Source of the DNA: Sesamum alatum
Lineage: Eukaryota > Streptophyta > Magnoliopsida > Lamiales > Pedaliaceae
Assembly (NCBI GenBank): GCA_034509735.1
Contig: JACGWO010000001.1
Coordinates: 35,095,966-35,159,965, forward strand
Length of the DNA stretch: 64,000 bases
Direction of reading: 5' to 3'
This document shows, piece after piece, positions 1 to 12,054 of this stretch. Both the position numbers and the translations under genes were made by a program. Every line of letters starts with the position of its first letter. Within the stretch, counting starts at the first letter, position 1. A model generated the notes under the pieces. The model made no database searches. It was not told the origin of the DNA and was given only the letters and a program-made list of their open reading frames with translations.

Positions 1-1595
1 TTCAACCTCCAAAATTAACCTCCAAGCTAACTTACATACACATTCACACTAACTCTCCATAAACTATCATGGCCTTCATATGTGGAGGAGTTGAAACTCT
101 TCCTCAACTTGCTCCAACCTCTAGAGCTTGGACTTCAAACCATGGACCAATTTTGACCGATTTTGATTTAATCAAATTAAATCAAGACCAACCAAGATCC
201 ATAGGTTCCAAATTAATCCAATTAATTTTAAACCTTATTGAAATCAAAAATTTTATTTAATCCAATTAAATAAACATAAGTTCAAACACTAATTAATTGA
301 TCCAATCAATTAATTAAACCAAAACCGATAAATTAATTCAATTAATTTAAAGGTTCTTAATCCAATAATTAACTAATCCAATTAATTAATTATTCAACCA
401 TCCATCAAATGGATTTCTCAATAAATGATCCAATCATTTATTTTCTCCTTGAATTAATTTAATCCAATTAAATTAATTTGTTTCTTCTAGAATTAATTCC
501 AAATTAATTCTACTAACCCCATAGTGAATTGTGTGTGACTCATTAGGTTCACCCTCAGTTAGACTTGGGCTTGTGTTCAACACAATTGGTTAATTAAATC
601 CAATTTAATTAACTATTTTCAAATTAATCATTAATTAAAAACACGCCCGTCACCATGGGTGGCCGTCTAGCAACGGTCCATGGCACTAGAGACTAGGTGA
701 ATGTTGGCGTGAACGTTAGGCTCCCGAGTACCATACGAGTACGGTCCTTCCATCATTCGTCTCCCGATCTAGGTCTAGGGCATGGAATTGGGGCGTCGGT
801 TCCCATCCTGGACTAGACAACTATGCTCAATAACTCGAGACACGTTTGCTCTATTGATCAAAGTAGGAAACCATTCCCTACTCGACCAATCACTGTGGCC
901 ACAGACTTAAAGAGCTTAAACTATCTCAGAGCGCATAGGAGACTCGACTGTCATATTCTGACAGGTGACGGATCCTATCTTGGAATCTACCATCCTCAAT
1001 ACATATTCCGACTGCACTGGATAAGGTTTGTGATGAACGTATCTCAGATACGGACATCTATTGCCAAATCCTAGATACAGCCTTCATATGCATGTGACTG
1101 CCATGATTCCTCAAGTCTGAGGACTAATCTCGTACTATCGGAGCCGGGAATTCCAGTCATACCGATCAAGCCTCCAAGGCTTTCATATGACGATTCCCCC
1201 GAGTCATTTCAGTCAGCTAACACCCTGGTCAACTAACCCACTAATATTGCATAGACGTCCAACGTCTGTCGCCGATGAAACATGACACTCATCCAATGAA
1301 TGCAATCCTTAGTGCAAGTCTCTATAGGACCCTCGATGCCCTGTCACGAGGTCCTCAACTTGGAACATTTCAAACCAACCCTCAGAAGTTGGTTTCATAG
1401 CTGTCATCCAATGCGCAACCCAACCACATGGGTTATCCAATTGGTCTGTGAGCATTTGTTGTGACGTTAAAATACCGTTTAACGTAATCAGTAAGCACAA
1501 CAAACACATAGTGCCACGAATGAATACTTACTATATTCATCAAGTCAATATTACTTTAATAAAGATTACTAAATAGTACCCAAAATCGCCAACGT
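1..1595 (-). mobile_element. Copia-family LTR, minus orientation, fragment A (runs off left edge)
   Basis: Reverse-complement copy of the LTR family that recurs through the window. The diagnostic box (reverse complement of CCTAGTCTCTAGTGCCATGG) lies near 645-700. The order of blocks matches the copy at 42337-44570 read backwards. Its 5' end stops near 1595, before the usual TGTTAGAATAGG terminus, where it abuts a second fragment. No coding capacity; short ORFs here are chance. Confidence 0.8.
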
Positions 1596-2441
1596 TTATC
1601 CTTCCATCTACAATCTCACTGCTTAAAGTCTAGGGCATGGATCTGTAGGTACCCATTCTTGACCTAAGCCTTGCCTCGTTCATACTAAACGTCACAGGGG
1701 TCCCACCCATTATTTAGTTACTGTGGCCACAGATTTATCAAGGACGAGTCTTAGAGTAAAGTGATGATATTACCGTCAACCTTCTGACAGGAGATGGATC
1801 CTCTCTTAGGACCTACTGTCATAATACACATCTTGACTGCACTAGATAGGGCTTATGACAACCGAGTTACTCGACTTGGTAGCCTTTTCCCATACCTAAG
1901 ATACAGGCACGGTATGTAGGTGATCTCAGTAATCCCTCAAGTCCAAGGATTAATGCGTACTATTGGAACTGAGAATACAAGTCATACCGACCGATCCTAC
2001 TCAAGGTCTTCCATATGACGGTTCCCACGAGTCACCTCAGTCAGCTGCCACCTAGTTGGCTGACCCACTAACATTGCATGGACGAGCCTCGTCACTTGTC
2101 GATGAAACGCGATTGCAATTGCTTAGTTTAAGTCTCACACGGATTCTCGATACCCTATCTTGAGATTCCTTGACTTGGAGTGTTTTAGACCGATCCGGAG
2201 AAACTGATTTCATGAACCACCATCTAATGCGCAGTTCCAGTTTCTCAGAATGTGTTTTCGGTCTGTGGGTTTTGCTTGTGCAGTGAACAGTTAATGTAAA
2301 GCAGTAAGTGAACACAAACAAAGTATTGAGCCAAATAAATATCACTTTTTTATTCATTATAATTTATTAAAACACTGAAACTGTTCAGACATAGGTTACA
2401 TTAGCCCAATCAGATCGACGTCACGGTCACCTATTCTAAGA
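1596..2441 (-). mobile_element. Copia-family LTR, minus orientation, fragment B
   Basis: A second partial LTR of the same family, closer in sequence to the copy at 62022-64000 than to fragment A. It begins in the middle of the LTR (the block starting TTTATCCTTCCATC also occurs near 63146) and ends with the reversed LTR terminus, CACCTATTCTAAG, near 2441. With fragment A it makes a head-to-tail chimera of two subfamilies. The 101-codon ORF at 2052-2357 is inside this repeat and has no protein resemblance I recognise. Confidence 0.75.
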
Positions 2442-3109
2442 TTTAGGATCCTACTATTGGTGGTAGATGATGAAAAATGATGTAGCATAGTTGTGTTAAA
2501 ATTCTTAACTTATCGACAAGTGAGGGTAGAACATCAAGCACCAGCTGGTAAGTTTCAACCTTTATCTAGAGTTGAATGAAAATGGGATAAGATCATTATA
2601 GATTTTGTTGTTGGGTTGCCCCGTACATCCACAGAATGTGATGCTATTCAGTTAAGTGTGGAAAGACCGACTAAATCAACTCATATTTGAAGGCACATGA
2701 GTCTGAACGCTATGTTGAATGTGCGACTGACACTACACTACGTAGGTAGGTGATTCTATGGACAAACTAACTGAGTTATACATTTTAGAATTGTATAATT
2801 GTACAATGTACCTATTTATATGCTACGACAATACCGGTCCGATACTAGCCATACTTTGTGAACACCAGAGATAGAAATTTCGTAAAACTTAACATTCGTA
2901 AAAGAGCCAATAGAGATTCTGGATAAGACGACAAAGAAATTTGAGAAACAAGGTGATATCAATGGTGAAAGTAAAGTGGAGTCATCACTCTCCAAAAGAA
3001 GCCACTTGGGAAGTTGAGAAAACTATGAAGGAGAAGTACCTCTATTTGTTTCCTTGAATGGGTCAGATGTCAAATTTCGAGGACGAAATTTTTATTAGGA
3101 GGGGAGAAT
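2442..3109 (+). pseudogene. Ty3/gypsy (chromovirus) pol remnant: integrase plus C-terminal tail
   Basis: Frame-shifted remains of a gypsy polyprotein. Around 2520-2690 the translation reads VEHQAPAG, then WKWDKIIIDFVVGLPRTS, the integrase zinc-finger exit and catalytic-core start typical of plant chromoviruses. A gap follows, then at 2890-3090 the chromodomain-like tail (EPIEILD-like stretch, then KVKWSHHSPKEATWE, then NFEDEIF). The polypurine-rich AGGAGGGGAGAAT at 3097-3109 is the polypurine tract that precedes the LTR. Several stops and a deletion between core and tail make it non-functional. The junction at 2441/2442 shows that the 5' part was lost or displaced by the LTR fragments. Confidence 0.8.
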
Positions 3110-4832
3110 TGTAACATCCTCAAGGTTAATACATGATTATCATTTATTAGCATAATAAAATGGATAGTAATGTGATGATTTATATGATATTTGGTACTCA
3201 ATTAGAATTTATTTAATAAGATTTATCATTGGAAGTACTTTAAGATTTGAAACAATACAAGTTGTGGGGTCCAAATAAAAATTTGTGAAGATGCAAGGGG
3301 GAAGATATAATATCTTATAAATGAATATAAATTATATATATACATATATGTTTACACTACTCAACAAAATATCTCATCCTAATCAACATACAATATAATA
3401 TTCATAAATATACACTAATGTAAAGATATATATATATGTACTACCCACACACATATTTATATTATTATATTACATACACACAGGTAATAATATATATACA
3501 TATATAGATATATAGAAGTGTGTAAAATGTAGAAAAAATAAAAAATGAGATAGAGAGGGGCTAGGCGGTGGAAGAGGTGGAGTAGGATAAATAGAACTTA
3601 GCGTCTCATTTATATTTTCTCCCTTTTAAGCTTAAGAACACCCTAGCATCAGTTTGAAGAACTCTCTACTGCTGATTGTGGTAAGTTTCTTCTTCATTCC
3701 TCCCTAAATGTCATGGAGAAGCTAAGTATAAGATGGATTTAAAGAAAACAAACCGCTTAAGTTGAAATAGTAGCAGCAGGAAACAATCACACCAAACAAC
3801 CTCGATTTTTCCAGAAAATCTCAAGTTTTACCGGTCCAAATTTAGTGATTTTTGTATCTGTGAAAACTTTGTGATGTCTTCTATAACTTTTTAGTTTTTA
3901 TCAGAAGCTAAATCTTTCGTTTAATGGTTAAATCAGAGAGAACATTCTGTCACCCTATTTCTGCGTTAATCCAGACTGAGTGTGTTAAAAACCTTGTAAC
4001 TTGAGTTATAATGGTTTAATTTGTATGATTATTTCTTAATATGAAACTAGAGACATATTATATCATATTATATAAAAATCATAATTTTTGAATGATTATA
4101 TGAATGTTTAGATAATTTTAAAGTAGAGGTTTAGGATCTGTGATAGTACAAAACAAGTTGTGTTAAGACCTGAATAACTCATTATATACTATTCCGATTC
4201 ATATGATTCTTGTTGGAGATGAAAAAAAGAGTTTTGAGAGTATTTGGAGTAAAAATAATGCATTTATAAGTTTTGCTCTGGTCTGGGGAGAATTTATAAG
4301 TTGGTACACAAATTCTATCAAAGAAAACTATGAATAAGAATAAGAGAGATTCTTAATAAATTTATTCGTACGATTTAATATACAAATTTTATATCAATTG
4401 AAATCATAGGGTGTCTAGCTTATCATACTTAAACAGTTTTTAAGTTGGATTAGTATAATTAGAGTTATAATTTAATTAGTAATCAGTGTTCATGCTGGCA
4501 AGATTAACAAGTTAAGGGGCGGTAAAAGAAATTCTTAAAAATATAAACACTGACTTTAGTATAACAAGATATATATTGATGGAAAGATTAGTGAGTCTAC
4601 TTTATGTAGAAGAAAACAAAATAAGGATCCAAAATTTTTAGAGTAAGATATTAAAAGATTAGTGAGAAGTGCCCGAATATTGTCTAATGCATTATTAAGG
4701 AATTACAATATTATCTATTCATTGACTATACTTCTTATGACTCATTATAGGATACAAAAACAACGTACAAGATTGAACATGTCATTTTACTAAGTAAATC
4801 ATTGGGGAATTAGGGTAATTATAGTTAATTAG

Positions 4833-4863
<31 letters not shown>

Positions 4864-6089
4864 GATGCATGGTTATGTGTAATTTTGACCGTAAACTGTC
4901 ATATGCTAAGTCGGATTATGTGGTTGCCTTGTGAAATTGTTGTTATGTGTTATGACTATGGTTCGATGTGATGTACATGGTAAATATTTGTGATATACTT
5001 TGATTTTGTTGGTGAACGATGATGAATGATGGAGTGGTCGTGAATGATTGTGACATGCTTCTATTGATTGTTGATGGGAGTTGAATTATGAAGTCGTTAA
5101 TGTACAGATGGTAAATTGAGATGAAGAGATGGCTTACCTAACCTGGTGCATATTCAATGGTTATGATGATGGGATTGGTCACGAGCTGTGTGCTTTCATC
5201 AATTAATGGATATGGGGTTATATCATACGAGTTGTATGCTGTGTAATATAATGGATGATGTAATATCATATGATCTGTGTGTTGAGTGATATGATGGATG
5301 ATGTAGTGTCATATAAGAGGTGTGCTATGTGATATGGTGAATGATGTAATATCATACAAGCTGTGTGATGTGTGATATGGTGAATGATGGACATCATACA
5401 AGTTGTGTGTTGTGTGATATCGAGAAAAAATGAAGATGATGTGATGGAGATGATGATAGCCGGCAAACCATTGAATATACTCCAGTTAGGTTAAGCAGGA
5501 TTCTAAGATAATAAAGCAATAATTGTGTTTGTATTATGTTGTGGTTGATGCATGATTCTGATAATGGTTCCCAAGTTATGGTTGTCATTGATTACTTCGT
5601 GATATTGTGATTACTGCATAACGAATAGTGATTGATTGATGGGTGTTATTACATGAAATTGGTTTTCGTTGCATGTGCTCATATGTGTGTGTATATATAG
5701 CTAATTGGCTATACTTACTGAGTTGGCAACTCACTCTTTGCCTTGTACTTTTTCAGTAGATAGATTGCAGTGACTCATCTAACTATCTCGTAGTCAGTTG
5801 TCAGCCTTATTAGGGGGTCAGCACTGAATCGTCATCATTAGTCGGGAGCGTTAGCTGCATATTTATGAGAATATTAAACTCTGATTGGATTGGTATCTTA
5901 AGTTTTGTAATAGTTAGAAACTCCACGTTCGGCGTTTTCATATACTATGGTAAAGTATGTTATATAAAGATTTTGATGAGGTATTTAATCAATTGAGGTT
6001 TATATAAATATTATAAGATGATTTATCTGGCTCGGGTTAAATGTGAATTAATTATGAGATGGAATGTGATTGCTGGAGGGGGTGACACA
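3110..6089 (+). mobile_element. 3' LTR of the Ty3/gypsy chromovirus
   Basis: Starts TGTAACATCC directly after the polypurine tract and ends GGGTGACACA near 6089. About 2.98 kb fits the long LTRs of the plant Del/Tekay lineage. It holds a simple (AT)n run near 4840-4860, a 43-bp tandem repeat at 5220-5425, and no ORF of note. The matching 5' LTR is not in the window. The end is placed by the terminal CA and could be off by a few bases. Confidence 0.7.
5220..5425 (+). repeat. Tandem repeat, 43-bp period, about 4.8 copies, inside gypsy LTR
   Basis: Units begin at about 5221, 5264, 5307, 5350 and 5392 with the motif TATCATAC/TATCATAT and contain GTGTGTTGTGTGATAT followed by GGTGAATGATG variants. 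Spacing is 43, 43, 43 and 42 bases. Copies differ by several substitutions, so the array is old or has evolved under replication slippage within the LTR. No spacers between units, so not CRISPR-like. Confidence 0.85.
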
Positions 6090-6094
6090 ACATA

Positions 6095-6785
6095 TGTTGA
6101 CATCAAAATTTTAAAAAGTAAATTACCAATTAAAGCACAAAAGAAATTGACTAATGATTGATTCCAAAACAAAGTTCATAATAAATTCGGGCTTTAATAG
6201 TGCTCAAAATAAATTCGCATAAGTCATCATACTAAATTTGGGTCAAGGTGAAAGTACAAAATTATTCTTTTATTTTGGATTGGCTTATTAGAGCCAAAAA
6301 CATGTCAGGAGCAGTCATCAGAAAATTGATCAAAGTCAAAGTCCACAGTGTTTAAGTCCAACAGACGTGATCCTAAGCTATTGTAGCCCTACTCATGCCT
6401 ATAAATAATGCCCTCCACCACTCAAGCAAGACATTTCATCAAACATTGGAGACAACACAAGTAACTCCGTGCAACACAACAAATTGAAATGGACTCATGT
6501 CCAAAAGCTCTCTACCACGATGAATCTACGACCACGAAGGTTTCACGTCTTCCTTGGCATCAAATTCATCGAGCCTTGATACCAAATTTCAAGGTGACAC
6601 GTAATTTGCTCCACAAATTCGGAGAAGATTACCCCCATCAACGTCCAAGAACGTTAGCCCTTGGATCAACATTCGAAGATAAGAATCAGGGGATAATCAT
6701 CCACAGAGATTGTAACACCCTTTTGATTTAAATGTAATAAAATACTTTTTGTCCACATTTTTCTTGTTTCGTAATTATTTTTACA
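6095..6785 (+). mobile_element. Possible solo LTR of another retrotransposon
   Basis: Begins TGTTGACATCAAAATT and may end TTATTTTTACA. It contains a plausible TATA box (CTATAAATAATG near 6400) and a polyadenylation-like AATAAAA (near 6737), in the order expected for U3-R-U5. I could not find a matching target-site duplication, so the limits are guesses. The 80-codon ORF at 6489-6731 lies in the putative transcribed part and resembles no protein I know. Confidence 0.35.
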
Positions 6786-7380
6786 AACACGAAATTTTTT
6801 GTGAATAATATTACGACAGTTAGTAAGTCTAAAAGAAATTTAAAATAATTGAACGTGAAATATGATTAGAATAGTTGTAGAATTATGCAATACAAGTCTG
6901 ATACTATTGATATGTTCCATTAATTAGTTTTTATTTAAAATATCTAATAAATATATTTTTTAAAATAGTTTAACATCAACATATTTATAATCAAAACATT
7001 CAAAATATAATATATATATATATATAGAAGGATAATGTTACAAAAATAAAATAAAACTAAAAGAGAAAATAGCAACAGATATCAGAAGGCTTGCGAATAA
7101 AAATTGATCATTCTTAAAAAATTGGAGTTGCTTACCGACAATCCTAAATAAAGGATTTTGACTATTTAATTCATGTTAATATTAAATAATTCGATGTGCA
7201 TGACTATTTTTATTTTTGTATAAATGATGTTTAATACAATATCATGAAATAGAATAATTAAGGAATACCAAATGTAACTTTCAAGTTTTTAAAGATTAGA
7301 TTTTCCTATTAATAGTATCTATGAATTATAAGAGAGAGAATTATATTGTGTCCTTATCAATCATAAACCTTATTAACGAT

Positions 7381-7640
7381 GTGCAATTTACCCCTGTGAT
7401 ATTGCAAATGAATAAACTACCCCCCTATAAAAAAAAATAATAATTTACCCTCCTGTATTCTTTAAAATGAAGCAATTTATCTCCCTGTCTAGGGAGGTAA
7501 GGGAGGTAAATTGCTTCATTTTAAAAAATATAAGGGGTAAATTGCTTCATTTATTAAAAAATACAGGAGGATAAATTGTTATTTATTTTATCATATGGGA
7601 GTAATTTGCTCATTTGCAATATTACAGGGGGTTGCTTGCA
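7381..7640. mobile_element. Fold-back MITE (260 bp)
   Basis: Near-palindromic element. The left arm GTGCAATTTACCCCTGTG continues with ATATTGCAAATGA. The reverse complement of the right arm reads TGCAAGCAACCCCCTGTAAT then ATTGCAAATGA. Internal GGTAAATTGCTTCATT is also inverted about the centre near 7495. Relatives, truncated, are at 53276-53490 and 54424-54540. Non-coding. Confidence 0.7.
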
Positions 7641-8087
7641 TTTTTCCTATATATATAGCACATGATTCCAAATTTCTAGTAAATATTAAAACTATTAAGT
7701 TATTTATTTGTTTTTAACTAATAAGTTATATATTTATCTCCAAATACATGTTCCTAGACCTGCATATATAGCACATGATTCGGAATTTCTAGTAAATATT
7801 AAAAGATAACAAATTAATTCAATACAATGACTAGAGATCAAAAACAACATTAATTAATTAATTCAATATAATAATTCGTAATTAATTCATCACAATTCAT
7901 AATGAGATAAAGATTCTTGCATCAATTATGGTAAGGTATATGAATACCCACTCGTCGTACAAATCTTAAATCCAGGGCTTCGTACTCATAAATTGTTGGG
8001 ACCTCAAACTTCACGTAAAACCCTCATCTTCTTTTCTTGTTTTTTAGAGGAATAATAATAGCAAACAATTAACAGTAAAATTTTAAA

Positions 8088-8526
8088 GGTTAAATTACAG
8101 TTGTCTCTCTTGAAATTTGATATAATTACAGACAATTCCCTTCTTATTTAAAAAATTACAAATATCTCTCACAAACGGTAAAATGAAAATTATTATTTTA
8201 TCCATGCTGAATTTTCCATTAAAAAATGTCTGAGAAAATGTAAATAAATTTGAGGTTAGGCAAAGCAAATAATCTAAAGCGCATATTAGTCCCTAATTTT
8301 TGTTAAAATTTTTCTAAAGATGTATGAAATTACAAATTATAATCAAAATGGTCATTTTAGTCAGTTCACCATAAAAAATAAAATTGGATGAAAGCCTAAT
8401 TGAGGCTAATGGAATGAGTTCGTTGTTAGTCAAACGTTAAAATAGGAGTATTTGTAATTTTTCTAACTACAAAAAAATATTTATAATTATGCCTAATTTT
8501 ATGGGTGATAACTGTAATTTTATCTA
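8088..8526. mobile_element. Fold-back MITE (about 440 bp)
   Basis: Left end GGTTAAATTACAGTTGTC; the reverse complement of the right end reads AGATAAAATTACAGTTATCA. Similarity continues inward over roughly 80 bases (AATTACAAATATCTC against AATTACAAATACTCC). No ORF. Superfamily not determined; no clear target-site duplication. Confidence 0.6.
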
Positions 8527-8988
8527 GTTTTAAAACATGTTTTCAACATTACGCTCAGACTATAAAACCCTAATCTACTTAACTATTTCATTTTTGCCAA
8601 CTACCAATTAAATGTATTCCACCATATATTTTCTTAGTTGGGTGTAAAATGTTTGGTTGTAAAAAAGGCTGTCACTGTACCCCCAAAACAAGAAGTCCTC
8701 ATACGACCTTGAAATGCACCAACACTCTCTTGAGGTCCCATTTCAGTAATGAGGGTCGGTAATGAACGACAAAACACTAAATGCACCGAAACCACACTAT
8801 CAATTAGAGGTCAGTCAGCTTTCATGCTCAAATGCCAATTGCGACATTTGTATACATAATTCAAACTTTAAGGACACTTGTTCAAATAAATAGGAAATTT
8901 TCAAGAACTTAGGCCCATTTACATGTCACAATCTGCATTCAAATAGTGTTAGCACGTTAGCAAATTACTAAAGTTAAAACTTGAAAAA

Positions 8989-9490
8989 GGATAATCAGAC
9001 CCCTATTAAAATATAAAATTACATTTTTCACTCAAAGTAGTTTAAAATTGCAGTTTCATCCACTCCAAAAATTCTTCATTTACACCTAGTCCCTTCTATT
9101 AGGATTTGGAAGGAAACTATTGACGCCAAAAAAAAAATGAATTCCATAAATCTTCAATTTTACCCCTCATTTAACATTCTTATATATATTTTTGTACTCT
9201 TAAGGGATAAATGTAATATATATATATATATATATATATGTGATGTTGATATTATTATAATTTTTTTCCTTACAAGTACAAAATTATTACATGAGAATGT
9301 TAAATGAGATATAAAATTACAAATTTATGTAATTTTTTTTGCTAATATCAACATTTTTTGTCTAAATCCTAACGAAAGGGGCTCAAGTATTAACGACGAA
9401 TTTTCGGAGGAAGTGTAAGTGTATTTTGAAACTTCTTTGAAAAAATGTGTAATTTCACATTTTTAGAGGGGGTCCAAGTATAATTAAGCC
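8989..9490. mobile_element. Fold-back MITE (about 500 bp)
   Basis: Left end GGATAATCAGACCCC; reverse complement of the right end GGCTTAATTATACTTGGACC. Both arms continue with an AAAATTACA-rich stretch and a CAAAGAAGT/CAAAGTAGT block. It contains an (AT)n run at 9216-9238. Probably a decayed relative of the group at 8088-8526. Non-coding. Confidence 0.5.
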
Positions 9491-9832
9491 TAAAAAATTA
9501 CGAAAATTTATTAATTAATTAGGGTGCACAACGATTATAACTAGTCGTTGTTTTTGTAGGTAAAGCCAAAATATTAGTCATAACTATAAACATGACATTG
9601 TCTTTTCTTTTTTTCTTTTGCCATCAGAGAAAGAATATTTTGACCATATTTAAAATTGTAACGTACATGGATTAATCATGTTTTTTTTTTTTTAATTAAA
9701 CCACCCTGAGGTGGGGAAGCTTTTCGGGGTTCTCGTCCCTTCTATATTAAAATAATCAAGAAGGAATATATAGCGGGGAGAGCTACCTCCCTAGTTAAGT
9801 CTAGAAAGCAATAAATAAGGAGTACTACTCCC

Positions 9833-10562
9833 TAGGGGTGGGCGTTCGGGTCGAGTACTTCGGATCCCGACCCGACCCGAACGGGTTCGGGTTTTTTTTT
9901 CTGTTTTTTTATAAAAAAAATTGGGTATCGGGTTACCCGATACCCGATCTTAAAACATCGGGTCAGGGTTCGGGTAGGAATCCCCTACCTGAACTACCCG
10001 ATCGGGTACCCGAAGTTTTAAAAAAAAATATATATTTTTTTATTAATATTAAAGTACTAATAATGTAAGACTAGGGTTTTACAATCCTTATTCCTCAATC
10101 CCTTCCCTTCTTCTTCCCCCAACTTCCAACTTCAAAGTGCAACCCAACAAAAATCCCTCTTTCTAATCCTAAATTTCTAAGATGGTACTTCTAATGCTAA
10201 AACTTGGATTGTTATTTACTTATGTTATTTTTAGTTGTGCATTTAATTAATTTTCAAATGAATGTTATTATTTATTTATTTGTTAGTAATTTATTCCTTT
10301 TATATTTTTATTTAATTAATAATTATTAAAAAAAAATAGAGGTAAATTCAGCCTCTGAATCAATGTATTTAGAGGCAAATGCATTCAGAGGCAAAATTTG
10401 CCTCTGAAAATAATTGATATTAATTTTTTTTTAAATAAGCAAAAATTCGGGTACCCGACTAATTTCGGATCGGAATCGGGTAGTCAATATACCTACTCGA
10501 AAGTTCGGATACCCGACCCGAACTACCCGAACCCCCATTACCCGACTCGACGCCCACCCCTA
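9833..10562. mobile_element. Non-autonomous hAT-type element, 730 bp, with 8-bp TSD
   Basis: Termini are inverted: TAGGGGTGGGCGTTCGGGTC at the left, and GACGCCCACCCCTA at the right. Both sides are flanked by the identical 8-bp duplication CTACTCCC (9825-9832 and 10563-10570), the size expected for hAT insertion. The arms are rich in ACCCGA/TCGGGT repeats. There is no transposase; the two ORFs of 75-76 codons run through terminal repeats. It sits in the 3' untranslated part of the LINE and so is younger than it. Confidence 0.9.
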
Positions 10563-11224
10563 CTACTCCCTTACAATGAGAAAAATGAAAGCGAAAATGA
10601 GGAGTATTACTCCCTTACATTGTGAGTGTAAACAAGCAAAGGTGAGGAGTACTAATCCTTTAACAAAAAGTTATATTCCTAAACCAAAAGTCAGTGACAC
10701 TATTCCGAAGATAGAGCTTCATTGTGCCAAAAAGAATATGCCAAGTCACTGAAGATATGACTATAATAATCTGCATCAAAAGGTTGGACAAAAAGCCACC
10801 AACACAACAGGGAGGGTCAGTTCTATAAAAGAGAAAAATGTGCACTGGCCAGGTGCAGAAACAACAACAGAAATAGAAATAGCAATGCAGATACAACATC
10901 ACCAATCAACAGAACAACACACAAAATAGCAACTATCCTCACATACACAAACATGAGCAACAGCTAACAGAAGCATATAAGGGCAGAAACAACAAGTATT
11001 GCACCGGCAAGGTGCACCCTAAACAAGTACTGCACCGACAAGGTGCGCAGGAAATGCAGAGGCGAAATGATCCAAACAGGTAAGGTAATCCACAAGTAAT
11101 CCCAGCATAACATACCCGGAGTAATAAAGCAGAGAAAGCAAAGCTGGAAAATCAAACCAAAGCTACTTAAAAGACATACGCACATTGGGAAGACCCATCG
11201 AGTCAAGCTTTAGTATACTTGTGA

Positions 11225-11915
11225 ATTTACCTTTTATTTATTCCCTGGAGATAAGTGTCAATGAATACCCCAGGCAAGCTTGATTGGCAAGAAAGTTTGC
11301 TACTTGATTACCCTCTCTTTATATATGTGAGATCTTAGTCTCCATTATGTTAATGCAAACTTGAATCTATTGGAGAGTATTCTTGTACATCCAGCCCCCT
11401 TTGAGGGGGGAGTGGACGAGTTGCAAGATATATTAGGTATCCATTTCAGTCCAGACCTTGGGGATCTCCAAGTCAATGCAAAGGAGCAAACCTCTAAGCA
11501 ATGCCTTAAGTTCTGCTTGAATGTTGGTGGTATATCCGAGAGGCTCCTGAAAGGCCATAATGACTTGTCCATATGGTTTCTCAAAATACCCCCAGCCCCT
11601 GAGATCCCTGGGTTTCCTTTGGAGGCACCGTCCGTGTTTAATTTGATCCATCCTTCAAGTGGCCTTTTCCAAGAGAAAAAGGAAATTTGATGTTGTCTGG
11701 TATAATGAGCAAACTAAATTTTCATAGAGCTTGCTGCAAAGGCTTCTCCTTTGATGTGAGTATATTTTAGGAGGTCGGCCCTATGCAAGGTGAAAAAGTA
11801 TCTCAAAGTTTTACTGATAGTTCTGTAGCTACTGAAAACTTTTTCTTTATGTTTTGCTTCATTTCTTGTGGTCCATATGAACCAACAGATTAAGAGTGGG
11901 GTAATATCTCATTTG
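11225..11915 (-). pseudogene. LINE RNase H domain remnant (RVT_3-like)
   Basis: Read on the minus strand from about 11915: a stretch ending ICWFIWTTRNEAKHKE, the end of the LINE reverse-transcriptase polyprotein, then near 11655 WIKLNTDGASKGNPGISGAG, the hallmark opening of plant RNase H. A frameshift near 11585 moves the remainder to another frame (PLGYTTNIQAELKALLRGL), followed by QLVHSPLKGGW and HIYKEGNQVANFLANQAC. The order of motifs is that of the RNase H fold at the end of plant L1-type ORF2. The frameshift and an in-frame stop after WTEMDT make it dead. ORFs on the plus strand here are shadows. Confidence 0.9.
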
Positions 11916-12054
11916 ATTCAAAAGTTCACTATAATAAAAAAAATAATATTAGTGAAAAATATTAAATAATAAATTTAAAGCCCATAACATGCGGAGGCAA
12001 TGGGCTTCTTTTTCTTGTTTTTTTTTCCCTAAAAGGAAGTTTTCTGCTTACCCT

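Larger units (their letters stand above)
6786..9680. other. AT-rich intergenic spacer with MITEs
   Basis: No gene seen. Besides three fold-back elements listed separately, it holds a short (AT)n run near 9216-9238 and a dispersed direct repeat of about 40 bp (7652-7691 and 7763-7804, both containing TATAGCACATGATTC and ATTTCTAGTAAATATTAAAA). The rest is unassigned low-complexity AT-rich DNA. Confidence 0.6.
9681..11925 (-). mobile_element. 5'-truncated LINE (non-LTR retrotransposon), minus strand
   Basis: The element reads right to left: RNase H remnant at 11915-11225, then a long 3' untranslated part, then a poly(A) tail seen as 13 T on the plus strand at 9681-9693. The 3' part repeats short motifs such as GCACCGGCAAGGTGCA near 11000-11045. 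A 730-bp hAT-type element is inserted in it. The 5' end near 11925 is truncated, as is usual for LINEs. I did not find a convincing target-site duplication. Confidence 0.65.

Noticed and set aside
5220..5425. Considered as a CRISPR-like array because of regular spacing
   Set aside because: Units are contiguous with no unique spacers, and the context is a plant retrotransposon LTR.
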